Source: Candidatus Argoarchaeum ethanivorans | GTDB taxonomy: Archaea; Halobacteriota; Methanosarcinia; Methanosarcinales; EX4572-44 | Direction: 5' to 3' | Assembly: GCA_004193545.1 (NCBI GenBank) | Contig: RPGO01000033.1 | Span: 67,841-131,840, forward strand | Length of the DNA stretch: 64,000 nucleotides | Shown: piece by piece, positions 36,809 through 46,374 of the stretch | Layout of the letters: every line of letters starts with the position of its first letter | How positions within the stretch are numbered: position 1 is the first letter of the stretch | Program-made: the position numbers and the translations under genes | Notes under the pieces: model-generated | Seen by the model: only the letters and a program-made list of their open reading frames with translations | What the model was told of the DNA's origin: nothing | The model's database searches: none

Positions 36809-37999
36809 ATGAGTGAAGCACTGGCAAAGCCGTCTTCTTTTGAGACTGAACAATCAAGAGATGTGCTGAGCCTTCTTGAAGAAGTAGAAATACTGAAAGT
36901 TCAAAATGAAGAACTGCGTTCGAAGCTTTTGGATATAACTATTGAGAATGGCAAGTATCTTCAAGCCATCAACAAATTCCAGGAACAGGTAGACAATCTA
37001 CGTCGTCCGCCACTTTTTATTGCAACTGTGATAGATATTGTAAACGGTATGGCAATCTTACGTCAACACGGCAGCAACCAGGAGATTTTAACCTATATGC
37101 CAAAAGATATTACAATTGATATAGGCTCGCGTGTTGCAGTCAACAACAACCTGTCCACGATCAGTGTGCTGTCAAAGTCTGTTGATGTCCGCGCGCGAGT
37201 AATGGAACTGGTGGATGTACCAGAAGTAGATTATGATGTGATCGGGGGACTGAAAAAACAAATAGAAGAAGTGGTGGAGACAATAGAACTACCACTGACG
37301 CAACCAGAACTATTCAAGGAAATTGGAATCGATCCCCCCAGTGCTGTCCTTCTTCATGGCCCGCCAGGCACCGGTAAAACCCTCATAGCCAAGGCAGTAG
37401 CACATCGAACCCATGCAACCTTCCTGTGTTTAAGCGGCACAGAACTGGTGCAGAAATACATAGGCGAAGGTGCACGGTTGGTGCGCGATTTATTCCAGAT
37501 GGCAAGAGACAAAACTCCAAGCATCGTATTCATTGACGAAATCGATTCGGTTGCAAGCATGCGAAGCTATGACGGTTCGACAGGTTCAGCAGAAGTAAAC
37601 CGTACAATGATACAACTGCTTGCAGAGATTGACGGGTTCAGACGTCGGGAGGGCGTAAAAATAATAGCGGCAACTAATAGAATAGACCTCCTTGACCAGG
37701 CAATTCTGCGTCCAGGACGATTTGACCGTATTATCGAAATACCACTTCCAGACGAGATTGCACGAGAGGAAATATTCAAAATACACACCCGCAAAATAAA
37801 ACTTGAACAAATTGACTTTAAAAAACTTGCAAAGATAACTGCAGGTTTAAGCGGTGCAGATATAAAAGCAATGGTCACTGAAGCAGGTATGTTTGCATTA
37901 CGACACGGTGGAAAAAAGGTCGCCATGAGCGATATACGAAAAGCTCAGAAAAAACTAATTGAGCTAAAGAAAAAAGATCCAAACCAGATGTTTGCATAA
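36809..37999 (+). CDS. pan: Proteasome-activating nucleotidase PAN
   Basis: The AAA+ hexamer that unfolds proteins for the archaeal 20S proteasome, 396 residues. An N-terminal coiled coil (EEVEILKVQNEELRSKL) and an OB domain precede the ATPase: Walker A GPPGTGKT, Walker B IVFIDEIDSVA, SRH-type ATNRIDLLDQAILRPGRFDR, and sensor 2 GLSGADIKAM. The ATG at 36809 (MSEALAKP) has GGGGTG eight bases upstream and is preferred to the GTG at 36791. The protein ends NQMFA; the usual HbYX proteasome-docking tail here has Phe instead of Tyr. Confidence 0.95.
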   Translation: MSEALAKPSSFETEQSRDVLSLLEEVEILKVQNEELRSKLLDITIENGKYLQAINKFQEQVDNLRRPPLFIATVIDIVNGMAILRQHGSNQEILTYMPKDITIDIGSRVAVNNNLSTISVLSKSVDVRARVMELVDVPEVDYDVIGGLKKQIEEVVETIELPLTQPELFKEIGIDPPSAVLLHGPPGTGKTLIAKAVAHRTHATFLCLSGTELVQKYIGEGARLVRDLFQMARDKTPSIVFIDEIDSVASMRSYDGSTGSAEVNRTMIQLLAEIDGFRRREGVKIIAATNRIDLLDQAILRPGRFDRIIEIPLPDEIAREEIFKIHTRKIKLEQIDFKKLAKITAGLSGADIKAMVTEAGMFALRHGGKKVAMSDIRKAQKKLIELKKKDPNQMFA

Positions 38000-38006
38000 A
38001 AAACAT

Positions 38007-38129
38007 CGGGTCTTTGTGTACCATCGCATCGCAGTGACCAGAACCCCGGAAACTTTTTGATATTTTTGAACGTATAAGAAAGTATAAACGCAACTATGTT
38101 CTCTTGCTACTGAAATTTGATACATAATG
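38007..38129. repeat. Composite repeat at the left edge of the defence island
   Basis: The first half (GGGTCTTTGTGTACCATCGC to about 38068) is a copy of the repeat at 9134 and 58273. The second half (38069-38129, ACGTATAAGAAAGTATAAAC to ACATAATGA) matches 14517-14577 in the transposase relic near the AAA_13 gene. Two unrelated repeats joined here suggest successive insertions. hsdM starts 27 bases later. Confidence 0.75.
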
Positions 38130-38155
38130 AAAATTGTTCACAGAGGGAATAAATA

Positions 38156-40744
38156 TTGGCCACTGAAAAAATAACGCTCTCGCAACTCGAAAGCTTCCTA
38201 TTCAAGTCCGCCGATATTCTACGTGGCAAGATGGATGCCTCCGAGTTTAAAGAGTTTATTTTTGGGATGCTCTTTCTGAAGCGTTTGTCTGATGAGTTTG
38301 ACCGCAAGCGTGAGCAATTGCGCAAGAAAGATTTCGCACATCTGAAGGATCGACCGGATCTTATCAACGAACTGCTGGAAGCTAAAATATCATCTAAAAT
38401 CTCATACGGCGAGACTTTCTTTGTTCCGGTTCGCGCCCGATGGCACGAGGCATGGGTCGACGAGAACGGTGACTGGGTTCCTGCGTTGAAGGATCTAAAA
38501 CACGATATTGGCAACATGCTCAACAAGGCCATTGCCGCAGTCGAAGAGGAAAACGACTCCCTCGCTGGAGTGCTAAAAAACAACATCGATTTTAATGCTA
38601 CCAAAGGCAAGACAAAGATCCCTGACCAAAAGTGGAAAGATCTTTTGGATCACTTCAACCAGCCCCGGTTCGTATTGGTAAACGAAAACTTTGAGTTCCC
38701 CGATCTGCTGGGGGCTGCTTACGAATACCTGATCAAGTACTTTGCCGACAGCGCTGGCAAAAAAGGTGGTGAGTTCTACACCCCTGCTGAAGTAGTACGC
38801 CTTTTAGTACAGATAACTAAACCCAAAGCAGGCAACGAGATATACGATCCCACCGCCGGTTCAGGCGGTTTTTTGATCCAGTCCCATCAATACGTGGAAG
38901 AGCAGGGACAAGACCCAAATGATCTCGCCCTCCATGGCCAGGACTCCAACGGCACTGTGTGGTCGATCTGCAACATGAACATGATCCTCCATAACATCCC
39001 CAGCTTCACAATAGAAAACGACGATACTCTGGAGAATCCAAAGATTCTGGAAAACGGCCGGGTGCGAAAGTTTGATCGTGTGCTTGCCAATCCGCCTTTT
39101 TCGCAGAACTACAGCCGCGCTAACCTGAAATTCCCAAGCCGCTTCCGTGAATGGTGTCCTGAGACCGGCAAGAAGGCAGATCTGATGTTTGTGCAGCACA
39201 TGCTTGCCAGCCTCAAACCCGACGGTCACATGGCAACGGTCATGCCACACGGCGTGTTGTTTCGCGGTGGCAAAGAGAAACTCATCCGCGAGATCTTTAT
39301 CAAGGACGATGTTATTGAGGCTATCATCAGCCTGCCGCCCGGCCTCTTTTACGGTACCGGCATCCCGGCCTGCGTGGTCGTGGCAAACAAGAACAAGCCG
39401 GATTCCCTGAAGGATAAGGTGCTGTTCATCAATGCCGACCGCGAATACGCCGAAGGCAAAGCCCAGAACAAACTGCGCCCCGAGGACATCGAAAAAATCG
39501 ATTTTGTTTTCACTCACAAACGGGAGATTCCCAAATACAGCCGTCTTGTGGACAATGCCGAGATCGTAGAGACCCACGATTACAACCTCAACATCCGCCG
39601 CTATGTGGATAACACCCCAGAGCCGGAACCAGAGGATGTGCAGGCTCACCTGATTGGCGGCATTCCCGAAGCTGAGGTCGCAGCCCGCACTTACGACTTT
39701 AACCGCTTTGGAATAAAGCCGGACTCACTATTTAAGCCCGAACGCCATGGCTATCTCACATTCAATACGTCGATTGAGACGAAGCCCGCCATCAAGTTTA
39801 CCCTGGAAGCCGATCCCGCGCTCCAGCAGACCCTCACAGCACACCATGATGCGCTGGAAGCCTGGTGGGCAGTGGCCCGTGACGACTTTGCCCTGCTTCG
39901 TGACGGCAAGAAGATGCCCGAGGTGCGGCAGGAGCTTTTAACCACGCTTAAAGACAAGCTTATTCCCATGGATGTGCTCGATGAGTTCAAGTGTGCCGGA
40001 GTATTTGTGAACTGGTGGCAGCAGATCCGCTACGATCTCAAGACCATTATATCCACTGGCTGGCATCACACTCTGATCCCTGATGATTACCTGATTGGCG
40101 CCTTTTTCCAGTCCGAAGCCGATGAGATCAAGACGCTGGAAGGGCAGATCAGCGAGGCGCAGAGCGAGCTTGCCGAAGCCGTGGAAACTGCACAGGAAGT
40201 TGCCGCCTATGAACCGGATGAGGATGAAAAAGTCACTGCTGCCGGCATAAAAAAAGAACTCAAGAAGCTAATCACCGATCTAAAAAGTAGCACCGGCGAA
40301 TCTGCTCGAAAAGAACTGAAAAATCTACAGGATCAGGACAATGCTATCAAGGCAATCGAGAAACAGATAAAAGAGAGCAATGCCGCACTGAAGAGCAAAA
40401 CTGACGAGTTGGAACTCAAGTTGCAGCTCAATCGCCTCGGTGGCGATGATTTCAAGATTGAGAACCATGAATTAATCCGGCAGGTGGACACCCAACCGGC
40501 AAATCTCAACAGCGCCAACAAGGACGACAGGAAGAAGATCACTCCCCTGAACAAGGACAAAACCGTCCTCGAAGCACGCCTCGCTAAAACCGACGGTATC
40601 CTTGCCGCTATTGGAGGTCAACTTGCCGAGGAAGAGAGCCGTAGGCTGATCCTGACAAAGCTTTATGACATTGCCCATCAGGAGCTGAATCGCTATCTCA
40701 ATGCCGAAAAGCGCGGACTGATTCAGGTGGTGGAAAATCTATAG
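38156..40744 (+). CDS. hsdM: Type I restriction-modification methyltransferase HsdM, long form
   Basis: The DNA adenine methyltransferase subunit of a type I system. Residues 1-160 form the HsdM N-terminal helical domain ([19 protein letters not shown]). Then [16 protein letters not shown], the SAM-binding [10 protein letters not shown] (231-240), and the catalytic ANPPFSQ (NPPF at 312-315). At 862 residues it is much longer than the common 500; the extra C-terminal 340 residues contain a long coiled coil ([20 protein letters not shown] and [20 protein letters not shown]). The gene starts at TTG. Its GC content and codon use look higher than those of the flanking core genes, which fits transfer. 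Confidence 0.95.
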   Translation: MATEKITLSQLESFLFKSADILRGKMDASEFKEFIFGMLFLKRLSDEFDRKREQLRKKDFAHLKDRPDLINELLEAKISSKISYGETFFVPVRARWHEAWVDENGDWVPALKDLKHDIGNMLNKAIAAVEEENDSLAGVLKNNIDFNATKGKTKIPDQKWKDLLDHFNQPRFVLVNENFEFPDLLGAAYEYLIKYFADSAGKKGGEFYTPAEVVRLLVQITKPKAGNEIYDPTAGSGGFLIQSHQYVEEQGQDPNDLALHGQDSNGTVWSICNMNMILHNIPSFTIENDDTLENPKILENGRVRKFDRVLANPPFSQNYSRANLKFPSRFREWCPETGKKADLMFVQHMLASLKPDGHMATVMPHGVLFRGGKEKLIREIFIKDDVIEAIISLPPGLFYGTGIPACVVVANKNKPDSLKDKVLFINADREYAEGKAQNKLRPEDIEKIDFVFTHKREIPKYSRLVDNAEIVETHDYNLNIRRYVDNTPEPEPEDVQAHLIGGIPEAEVAARTYDFNRFGIKPDSLFKPERHGYLTFNTSIETKPAIKFTLEADPALQQTLTAHHDALEAWWAVARDDFALLRDGKKMPEVRQELLTTLKDKLIPMDVLDEFKCAGVFVNWWQQIRYDLKTIISTGWHHTLIPDDYLIGAFFQSEADEIKTLEGQISEAQSELAEAVETAQEVAAYEPDEDEKVTAAGIKKELKKLITDLKSSTGESARKELKNLQDQDNAIKAIEKQIKESNAALKSKTDELELKLQLNRLGGDDFKIENHELIRQVDTQPANLNSANKDDRKKITPLNKDKTVLEARLAKTDGILAAIGGQLAEEESRRLILTKLYDIAHQELNRYLNAEKRGLIQVVENL

Positions 40745-40756
40745 GACAAATATGCC

Positions 40757-40852
40757 ATGTCAAGTCGTGAACTGGAAAGTGAACGAGCCGAGACCATGAA
40801 GGAGATGGATGGGTTTTTGAAGGGGCTTGGGTATCTGGGGCGAGACGTATGA
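40757..40852 (+). CDS. 31-residue ORF coupling hsdM to the next gene
   Basis: ATG at 40757 opens 31 codons (MSSRELESERAETMKEMDGF, then LKGLGYLGRDV) and its TGA overlaps the next ATG (ATGA at 40849-40852). The sequence looks like the tail end found on some HsdM proteins (an acidic helix plus MDxFLKxLGY). It may be a split-off HsdM tail or a small translated linker. Confidence 0.55.
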   Translation: MSSRELESERAETMKEMDGFLKGLGYLGRDV

Positions 40853-42351
40853 AACCAATTCGCATCTTTATCAGCAGTGTGCAAAAAGAGTTTGCAGAGG
40901 AGCGCGTCGCTCTGCGTGATTATTTGAGGGGGGACCCGCTTTTCCAGCGGTTCTATGATGTATTTCTCTTTGAAGACGTGCCTGCCATTGACAGACGGGC
41001 CGACAAGGTATATCTCCACGAAGTTGAACGATGCGACATTTACGTTGGGCTCTTCGGTAAGGACTACGGAATGGAAGATGAGAAAGGTTATTCGCCCACC
41101 CATCGGGAATTCGACCTTGCGACGCGAATTGGAAAACACCGTCTTATTTTTGTCAAAGACGCTGACGATAGCGGCAAGGTCCCAAAAATGCAGGCTCTTA
41201 TCAAAGCAACAGGAGAACAGGTGGTGAGGCGCCGCTTTGTCAGTGCTGCAGAGCTGATATCCGCGATATACGGAAGCCTTGTTCAATACCTCGATGAACA
41301 CGAATTAATACGTTCAGCCCCATTTGACGCCTCTTTCTGCGGGAACGCCACCATAGCCGATCTGGACGATGAGAAGATACACACCTTTCTGAGTCGGGCC
41401 CGACTAGGCAGAGACTTCCCGCTGCCTAAAGAATCCACTGCCATGGAGGTCATTACCCATCTGAATCTCCTTGATAAAGAAAGACCCAGCAATGCAGCAG
41501 TCTTGCTTTTTGGAAGACAGCCTCAACGCTTTCTTATTTCTTCCGAGATCAAGTGCGCCCATTTTCATGGCATTGAGGTAACCAAACCCATTCCCTTTTA
41601 CCGGATTTACAAGGGAACAGTCTTTGATATAGTAGATCAGGCTGTTGATTTTGTGCTCTCCAAAATTAATCTTGCTGTCGGAACCCGCGTCCTGAGCGTT
41701 CAAGCGCCAGTGGCTTATGAGATACCCCCGGAAGTGATTCGCGAGGCCATTGTCAATGCTGTGGCTCATCGTGACTATACGAGCAACGGCAGCGTGCAGG
41801 TGATGCTCTTTGCTGATCGGCTGGAGGTCTGGAACCCTGGCACTCTTTCGCCGCCCTTAACCATTGCAAAACTGCGAAAGCCCCACGGCTCCGTGCCCTG
41901 TAATCCCCTATTGGCCGAGTCGCTCTATCTCACCAAGTACATCGAACGCATGGGCACCGGAACAGGTGATATGATCAAGCGATGCCGTGATGTCGGTCTT
42001 GAAGAACCGGAGTTTGCCCTTACGGACGGTTTTGTGGTTACTATCCGAAGAAAGCCTGAACTCGCCTTCAAAGCCGTTGGCGGGATTACCGGGGAAGTCA
42101 CCGGGGAAGTCACCGGGGAAGTCACCGGGGAAGTTCAGAGGCTCCTGACTGTATTGGTTGGTGAGATGAAACGCACAGATATCCAGGAGGCTCTGGCACT
42201 CCGGCATGAAGACCACTTCAGGGCGGCTTATCTTATTCCGGCGCTTACTGCCAGTGTGATCGAAATGACCATTCCCGACAAACCCACAAGCAGCAAACAG
42301 AAATACCGGCTGACTGAAAAAGGGAAACGTTTCGTGGAGGGGGGAGAGTGA
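40849..42351 (+). CDS. DUF4062 / RecG-like (AlbA_2-HATPase) protein
   Basis: A 500-residue protein in the type I cassette. Residues 1-140 are a DUF4062 domain (RIFISSVQKEFAEERVALRD, CDIYVGLFGKDYG, YSPTHREFDLA), a TIR-related fold. Residues about 165-260 resemble the AlbA_2 group (SRARLGRDFPLPK, NAAVLLFGRQPQ). Residues 293-390 are the HATPase_c_4 ATP-binding region of RecG-like regulators (PPEVIREAIVNAVAHRDY, RLEVWNPG, ERMGTGTGDMI). Then comes a fourfold TGEV repeat encoded by a perfect 12-base tandem repeat, and a winged helix. Such genes often lie in type I restriction loci; a regulatory or defence role is inferred. Confidence 0.85.
   Translation: MKPIRIFISSVQKEFAEERVALRDYLRGDPLFQRFYDVFLFEDVPAIDRRADKVYLHEVERCDIYVGLFGKDYGMEDEKGYSPTHREFDLATRIGKHRLIFVKDADDSGKVPKMQALIKATGEQVVRRRFVSAAELISAIYGSLVQYLDEHELIRSAPFDASFCGNATIADLDDEKIHTFLSRARLGRDFPLPKESTAMEVITHLNLLDKERPSNAAVLLFGRQPQRFLISSEIKCAHFHGIEVTKPIPFYRIYKGTVFDIVDQAVDFVLSKINLAVGTRVLSVQAPVAYEIPPEVIREAIVNAVAHRDYTSNGSVQVMLFADRLEVWNPGTLSPPLTIAKLRKPHGSVPCNPLLAESLYLTKYIERMGTGTGDMIKRCRDVGLEEPEFALTDGFVVTIRRKPELAFKAVGGITGEVTGEVTGEVTGEVQRLLTVLVGEMKRTDIQEALALRHEDHFRAAYLIPALTASVIEMTIPDKPTSSKQKYRLTEKGKRFVEGGE
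42088..42135 (+). repeat. 12-base tandem repeat, four units
   Basis: ACCGGGGAAGTC occurs three times in a row and a fourth time with one change, coding for TGEV four times. Being a multiple of three, copy changes would alter linker length without a frameshift. Confidence 0.9.
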
Positions 42352-42352
42352 A

Positions 42353-43612
42353 ATGAATGATGTGGAAGGTTGGAAAAACAAAAGGCTCATCGAGCTTGCT
42401 GAATATATAAACGGTTATGCATTCAAGCCTGACGATTGGGAAAAGGATGGCTTGCCGATTATCCGGATTGAGCAACTGAAGAATCCCAACGCTCCCACAG
42501 ACTATTATTCAGGCAAGCTTCCCACGAAAAACATTATTGAGAACGATGATTTAATCTTTTCATGGAGTGCATCACTGTTTCTTCGGATTTGGCGACATGA
42601 TAGGGCGGCGCTCAATCAGCATCTTTTCAGAGTTGTCGAAAGAGAAGGTATTGATAGAGTTTTTCTAAAGCTCTTCATTGAGTTTTATCTGCCGGAACTG
42701 GTCAAGGCTTCGCATGGATCTACCATGCAACACATCACGAGAAAGGAGTTAGACCGGTTCGGTGCTCCGTTTCCCACCTCCAAACCCGAACAAACCAAAA
42801 TCGCCGAGATCCTCTCAACCGCGGACCGGGCGATCGAGCAGACCGAGGCGATCATAGCCAAGCAGCAGCGCATCAAGACCGGGCTGATGCATGACCTCCT
42901 CACCCGCGGGATTGACGAATACGGCAACCTCCGCTCGGAGCAGACCCATGAATTCAGAGACTCGCCGCTGGGGAGGATTCCAGTGGAGTGGGAAGTAGGC
43001 ACATTATCAGATATTGCCAACATAAATCCAAAAAGCGACATCTCACAGCTTTCTGATAATTCTTTAGTAACATTTCTATCTATGCCGGATGTAGGCGAAA
43101 ATGGTAAAATTATTTCGAGGCAAATTCAGAAATTATCTAAAGTGAAAACTGGCTTCACTCGTTTTACAGAACAAGATATACTTTTTGCAAAGATAACACC
43201 ATGCATGGAGAATGGAAAAGGGACATTAGCTACAGAATTGATTAATAAAATTGGTTTTGGGAGTACCGAATTTCATGTACTCAGAGCAAATAAATCTGGA
43301 AATCCTGAATTTATATACCATATCACGCAATCTAAAAAATTCAGACTGAAATCGGAAGGGTATATGACTGGTTCTGCTGGACAACGAAGAGTACCTGCCA
43401 ATTTCTTCCAAAAATTCCAAATCCATCTTCCCCCTCTCTCTGAACAGCACCACATAGCTGGAATCCTCACAGCAGCAGACCAGCGCGTCGAAAAAGAAGA
43501 AGCATCCCGTAACAAACTCCTGCAGATCAAAACCGCCCTCATGCAAGACTTGCTCACAGGCAAAAAGCGCGTCACCCCCTTGCTGAATGACACGGAGGTT
43601 GTTCATGGCTAA
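42353..43612 (+). CDS. hsdS: Type I restriction-modification specificity subunit HsdS
   Basis: A 419-residue DNA-recognition subunit with two target recognition domains. The first is about 5-140 and its spacer helix is TKIAEILSTADRAIEQTEAI. The second is about 205-355 and its helix is HHIAGILTAADQRVEKEEAS. The first domain and helices are GC-rich, while the second domain (about 43010-43430) is distinctly AT-rich, as expected if it was swapped in by recombination. The ATG follows the previous stop by one base; its own end overlaps kwaA by eight bases. Confidence 0.95.
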   Translation: MNDVEGWKNKRLIELAEYINGYAFKPDDWEKDGLPIIRIEQLKNPNAPTDYYSGKLPTKNIIENDDLIFSWSASLFLRIWRHDRAALNQHLFRVVEREGIDRVFLKLFIEFYLPELVKASHGSTMQHITRKELDRFGAPFPTSKPEQTKIAEILSTADRAIEQTEAIIAKQQRIKTGLMHDLLTRGIDEYGNLRSEQTHEFRDSPLGRIPVEWEVGTLSDIANINPKSDISQLSDNSLVTFLSMPDVGENGKIISRQIQKLSKVKTGFTRFTEQDILFAKITPCMENGKGTLATELINKIGFGSTEFHVLRANKSGNPEFIYHITQSKKFRLKSEGYMTGSAGQRRVPANFFQKFQIHLPPLSEQHHIAGILTAADQRVEKEEASRNKLLQIKTALMQDLLTGKKRVTPLLNDTEVVHG

Positions 43613-44171
43613 GCAAAGGCACGCAGAGGGCATGAAAATAGCGCGATTGCTGATGGTATTGAGCAGTATTTCACCCTTGTTCATCCTGTGGGGAATTCGC
43701 GGCAATAATCTCATACCTGACATTTATTTTTCATCATTTTGCACGGTTATGGTTATTGTGCCGAATTTCTTCCTGTGGCTACGCGTGCGCACTGTGCGCA
43801 AACTCAATGAAAAAAGAGAGTTAGTTGTGGGCACGGCAGAAGATCATCGCGAGCATCTGCTAGTGTATCTCTTTGCCATGCTGTTACCATTCTACGCTGC
43901 CGATCTCGGAACTTATCGTGATATTGCTGCAGCAATCGCCGCCCTCTGCTTCATTGTGTTTTTGTTCTGGCATCTTAATCTGCATTACATGAACCTGCTC
44001 TTTGCGGTCTTTGGCTACCGTGTTTTCACAATTAATCCGCCAGCAGATGACAACCCACTCTCCGGTAAGTTTAGCCAAGTACTTATTACACGTCGCACCC
44101 TCGTTTTACCGGGTGAGCGCCTAGTAGTTTACAGTCTGAGCGACACGGTTACTATGGAGGTAAATGAATGA
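43605..44171 (+). CDS. kwaA: Kiwa defence system membrane protein KwaA
   Basis: A 188-residue protein with four membrane helices (ARLLMVLSSISPLFILWG, VMVIVPNFFLWL, LLVYLFAMLLPFYAA, AALCFIVFLFWHL), as in KwaA. The block YMNLLFAVFGYRVFTI resembles the conserved KwaA segment after the last helix. The ATG at 43605 overlaps the end of hsdS, and the stop overlaps the KwaB start (ATGA). In known Kiwa systems KwaA sits in the membrane, senses phage infection and acts with KwaB. The identification rests on topology, length, this block and the KwaB neighbour. Confidence 0.8.
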   Translation: MAKQRHAEGMKIARLLMVLSSISPLFILWGIRGNNLIPDIYFSSFCTVMVIVPNFFLWLRVRTVRKLNEKRELVVGTAEDHREHLLVYLFAMLLPFYAADLGTYRDIAAAIAALCFIVFLFWHLNLHYMNLLFAVFGYRVFTINPPADDNPLSGKFSQVLITRRTLVLPGERLVVYSLSDTVTMEVNE

Positions 44172-45079
44172 ATCTGAATTTTGATATCAGCAACATTAAG
44201 GTCACGGAATTTGGTATAGGCCGAGACGATGGAAATGGCCGGGATTTCGATTACGTTATGGTAGACGGGAATGTGCAAGACGCCTTACGGGAAATGGCAG
44301 GCGCTACTTGGTCAGCCATGCAGGCACAAACCAATGACCCTCCCAACTACGATCCATCGGAAAAGCATGCGAGCATCGAATACACGCAATTGCCACTTAA
44401 TGACAATATGGCCGAAACGATGCGAAATTTGCATGAAGCTAATAATCTATCGCCTAATTCGAATGCTTTGGCAGACACTGAAAAGGTTTTCTGCTACTTT
44501 GCACGTTTCACCGATTCACAACAACGGAAGCTAACTGCCGTGCGCCGGGCTACACAATTCAAGGGGGTATTGAAAAGCCGACTTTTGCGCCTTGATACAA
44601 ACGCCTTGAAGCTCATTAAAAAGCGCGTCTTCAAATTGGACCATGACTTCGATCTACTCATTGATTCGGAGAATGTTCATATTTTCCATCCAAGCGGTTT
44701 TGAGTTCGTCGGACAGCTTCAGGAAGCGATTATGTCGGCCGTGTCAACCAACGTGGCAATGCTTAAAGCAGAGATCTCCTTTATGGATTTCGATGTCATC
44801 GAAATGTATGCTAGCAAGCACCCGCGTGCTGCCCGCTATCTTGCCTCTATTCGCTCAAAAAATGAAGCAGTGAACATCGACAGTAAACGCCTGCAAAAAC
44901 TGTGTGCCGGCAATGGAGTTGAGTTGACGGTGAACAATGGAATGCTCTCGCTGGAGAAAAAACAGGTGATGGAGTTTCTCGAAGTACTCGAACGGCGTCG
45001 CTACGAAATCGAATTGGTAGCTGACACTCCCGAGCATTACCGAGCTGCAAGTCGCAGTAAGATTGATACAGGGGGTTAG
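44168..45079 (+). CDS. kwaB: Kiwa defence system protein KwaB (DUF4868)
   Basis: A 303-residue soluble protein with the DUF4868 core: KVFCYFARFTDSQQRKLTAV, RRATQFKGVLKSRLLRL, FDLLIDSENVHIFHPSGFEF and a helical C-terminal part ending in EVLERRRYEIEL. This is the second Kiwa gene, which in studied systems binds DNA and blocks phage late transcription together with membrane-bound KwaA. It overlaps kwaA by four bases. The pair is embedded between hsdS and hsdR, rather than forming an independent locus. Confidence 0.85.
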   Translation: MNLNFDISNIKVTEFGIGRDDGNGRDFDYVMVDGNVQDALREMAGATWSAMQAQTNDPPNYDPSEKHASIEYTQLPLNDNMAETMRNLHEANNLSPNSNALADTEKVFCYFARFTDSQQRKLTAVRRATQFKGVLKSRLLRLDTNALKLIKKRVFKLDHDFDLLIDSENVHIFHPSGFEFVGQLQEAIMSAVSTNVAMLKAEISFMDFDVIEMYASKHPRAARYLASIRSKNEAVNIDSKRLQKLCAGNGVELTVNNGMLSLEKKQVMEFLEVLERRRYEIELVADTPEHYRAASRSKIDTGG

Positions 45080-45080
45080 T

Positions 45081-45476
45081 ATGTTTAAAATCGACGAGAC
45101 CAACAACGTCGGAGAAACTTTGCATTCTCACTCGGATAGAGCGGAGCGGGGCATCGAGAAAATCAACAAAGAATGCGAGGCGGTAGGTGTACCGCTTCCT
45201 GAATATCGAACCGACGCATTGGGATTGATGGTGAAGTTCCATGCCCAAGTCACATTGACAGGAAAAACGCCGGTAGAAACGCCGGTAGAAACGCCGGATC
45301 AGATTCTAAGGATGCTGGATGAGAATCCGGAAATGACCTTAGCAGAGGTCGCTTCGAAGATTGGTAAATCGCTCCGCGCCGTTGAAAGGGCTTCTTCAAA
45401 GCTGGTTAAAGCAGGTCGATTAAGATTTGTCGGGCCGAAGAAAGGCGGCCACTGGGAGGTGAAAGATAACTCATGA
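45081..45476 (+). CDS. Truncated RecG-like regulator with a winged helix
   Basis: A 131-residue protein starting one base after the kwaB stop. After about 20 odd residues it reads RAERGIEKINKECEAVGVPL, YRTDALGLMVKFHAQV, which is the end of a HATPase_c_4/RecG-like protein such as the one at 40849. Then comes a TPVE repeat from a 12-base tandem repeat (45267-45296), and a winged helix (ILRMLDENPEMTLAEVASKI, SLRAVERASSKLVKAGRL). The ATP-binding core is missing, so it is a remnant that may still bind DNA. Confidence 0.7.
   Translation: MFKIDETNNVGETLHSHSDRAERGIEKINKECEAVGVPLPEYRTDALGLMVKFHAQVTLTGKTPVETPVETPDQILRMLDENPEMTLAEVASKIGKSLRAVERASSKLVKAGRLRFVGPKKGGHWEVKDNS
45267..45296 (+). repeat. 12-base tandem repeat in the winged-helix remnant
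   Basis: ACGCCGGTAGAA is repeated twice and followed by a partial third unit, giving TPVETPVETP. It occupies the same place, just before the winged helix, as the TGEV repeat at 42088-42135, although the unit differs. Confidence 0.85.
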
Positions 45477-45523
45477 GCACGCAAATCACCGCCGCTGATG
45501 GAAAAAGGGGGAGCAGAATATGA
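45473..45523 (+). CDS. 16-residue ORF with ATGA overlaps on both sides
   Basis: ATG at 45473 overlaps the previous stop and the TGA at 45521 overlaps the next start. It encodes MSTQITAADGKRGSRI. The double overlap suggests that ribosomes can pass through by reinitiation, but a decayed gene remnant is just as likely. GGGGGAG inside it serves as ribosome-binding site for the next gene. Confidence 0.3.
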   Translation: MSTQITAADGKRGSRI

Positions 45524-46374
45524 AAGAAGACTCGCTTGCTGTATTTGAAGATTACAAAATCCGCAGAGTATATGATGAGGAATCTGAAACATGGTATTTC
45601 TCTGTAGTAGATATTATTCAGGTGTTAATCCAGCAGCCTGATTATCAGGCAGCAAGAAACTACTGGAAGGTTTTGAAAAACCGCCTGAATAAAGAGGGAA
45701 GTGAAACGGTTACAAAATGTAACCGGTCAAAGCTGGTTGCAAAAGATGGTAAAATGCGCCTTACCGATGTCGCTGACCCTGAAACACTTTTGCGTCTCAT
45801 CCAGTCCGTTCCCAGCCCCAAAGCTGAGCCCATCAAGCTATGGCTGGCCAGGGTCGGCTATGAACGGATGCAGGACATGGCGGACCCGGCGCGTTCTCTT
45901 GACAGGGCGCGGGAGTACTGGCAACAACATGGGAGAAGTGAAAAATGGATCCAGCAGCGGATGATGGGACAGGAGACCCGCAACAAGCTGACTGATTACT
46001 GGAAAGATCATGAAATTGAAAAAGAAAAGGAATACGCCATTTTGACCAATATCATTCATCAGGAATGGACGGATATCTCTGTAAAAAAGCATAAGGAAAT
46101 CAAGGGGCTGAAAAACCAAAACCTGAGAGACCATATGAGCGAAGCTGAACTGATATTTACCGCTCTTGCCGAACTATCCACCCGGCAGATAGCAGAGACC
46201 ATGAACGCGGCCGGCATGAACGAAAACAAGGTCGCGGGTAAAAAAGGTGGCAGCATTGCTAAAAAAGCAAGGCATGAACTGGAAGCAAAGACAGGTAAAA
46301 AGATTGTCACCGAAGAAAGCTTCCTTCCACCGGGATCAAAGAAAACGTTACCACCATCCAGGAGAAAAACATGA
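45520..46374 (+). CDS. BRO-N/DinD-like protein
   Basis: A 284-residue protein related to DinD and BRO-N family proteins, often found with type I restriction genes. The N-terminal part has YKIRRVYDEESETWYFSVVD, NYWKVLKNRLNKEG and RLTDVADPETLLRLIQSVPS, a BRO-like domain. The middle has WLARVGYERMQDMADPA, and the C-terminal part has NLRDHMSEAELIFTALAE and a Lys-rich tail. It is probably DNA-binding; function is not known. Its end overlaps hsdR by four bases. Confidence 0.82.
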   Translation: MKEDSLAVFEDYKIRRVYDEESETWYFSVVDIIQVLIQQPDYQAARNYWKVLKNRLNKEGSETVTKCNRSKLVAKDGKMRLTDVADPETLLRLIQSVPSPKAEPIKLWLARVGYERMQDMADPARSLDRAREYWQQHGRSEKWIQQRMMGQETRNKLTDYWKDHEIEKEKEYAILTNIIHQEWTDISVKKHKEIKGLKNQNLRDHMSEAELIFTALAELSTRQIAETMNAAGMNENKVAGKKGGSIAKKARHELEAKTGKKIVTEESFLPPGSKKTLPPSRRKT

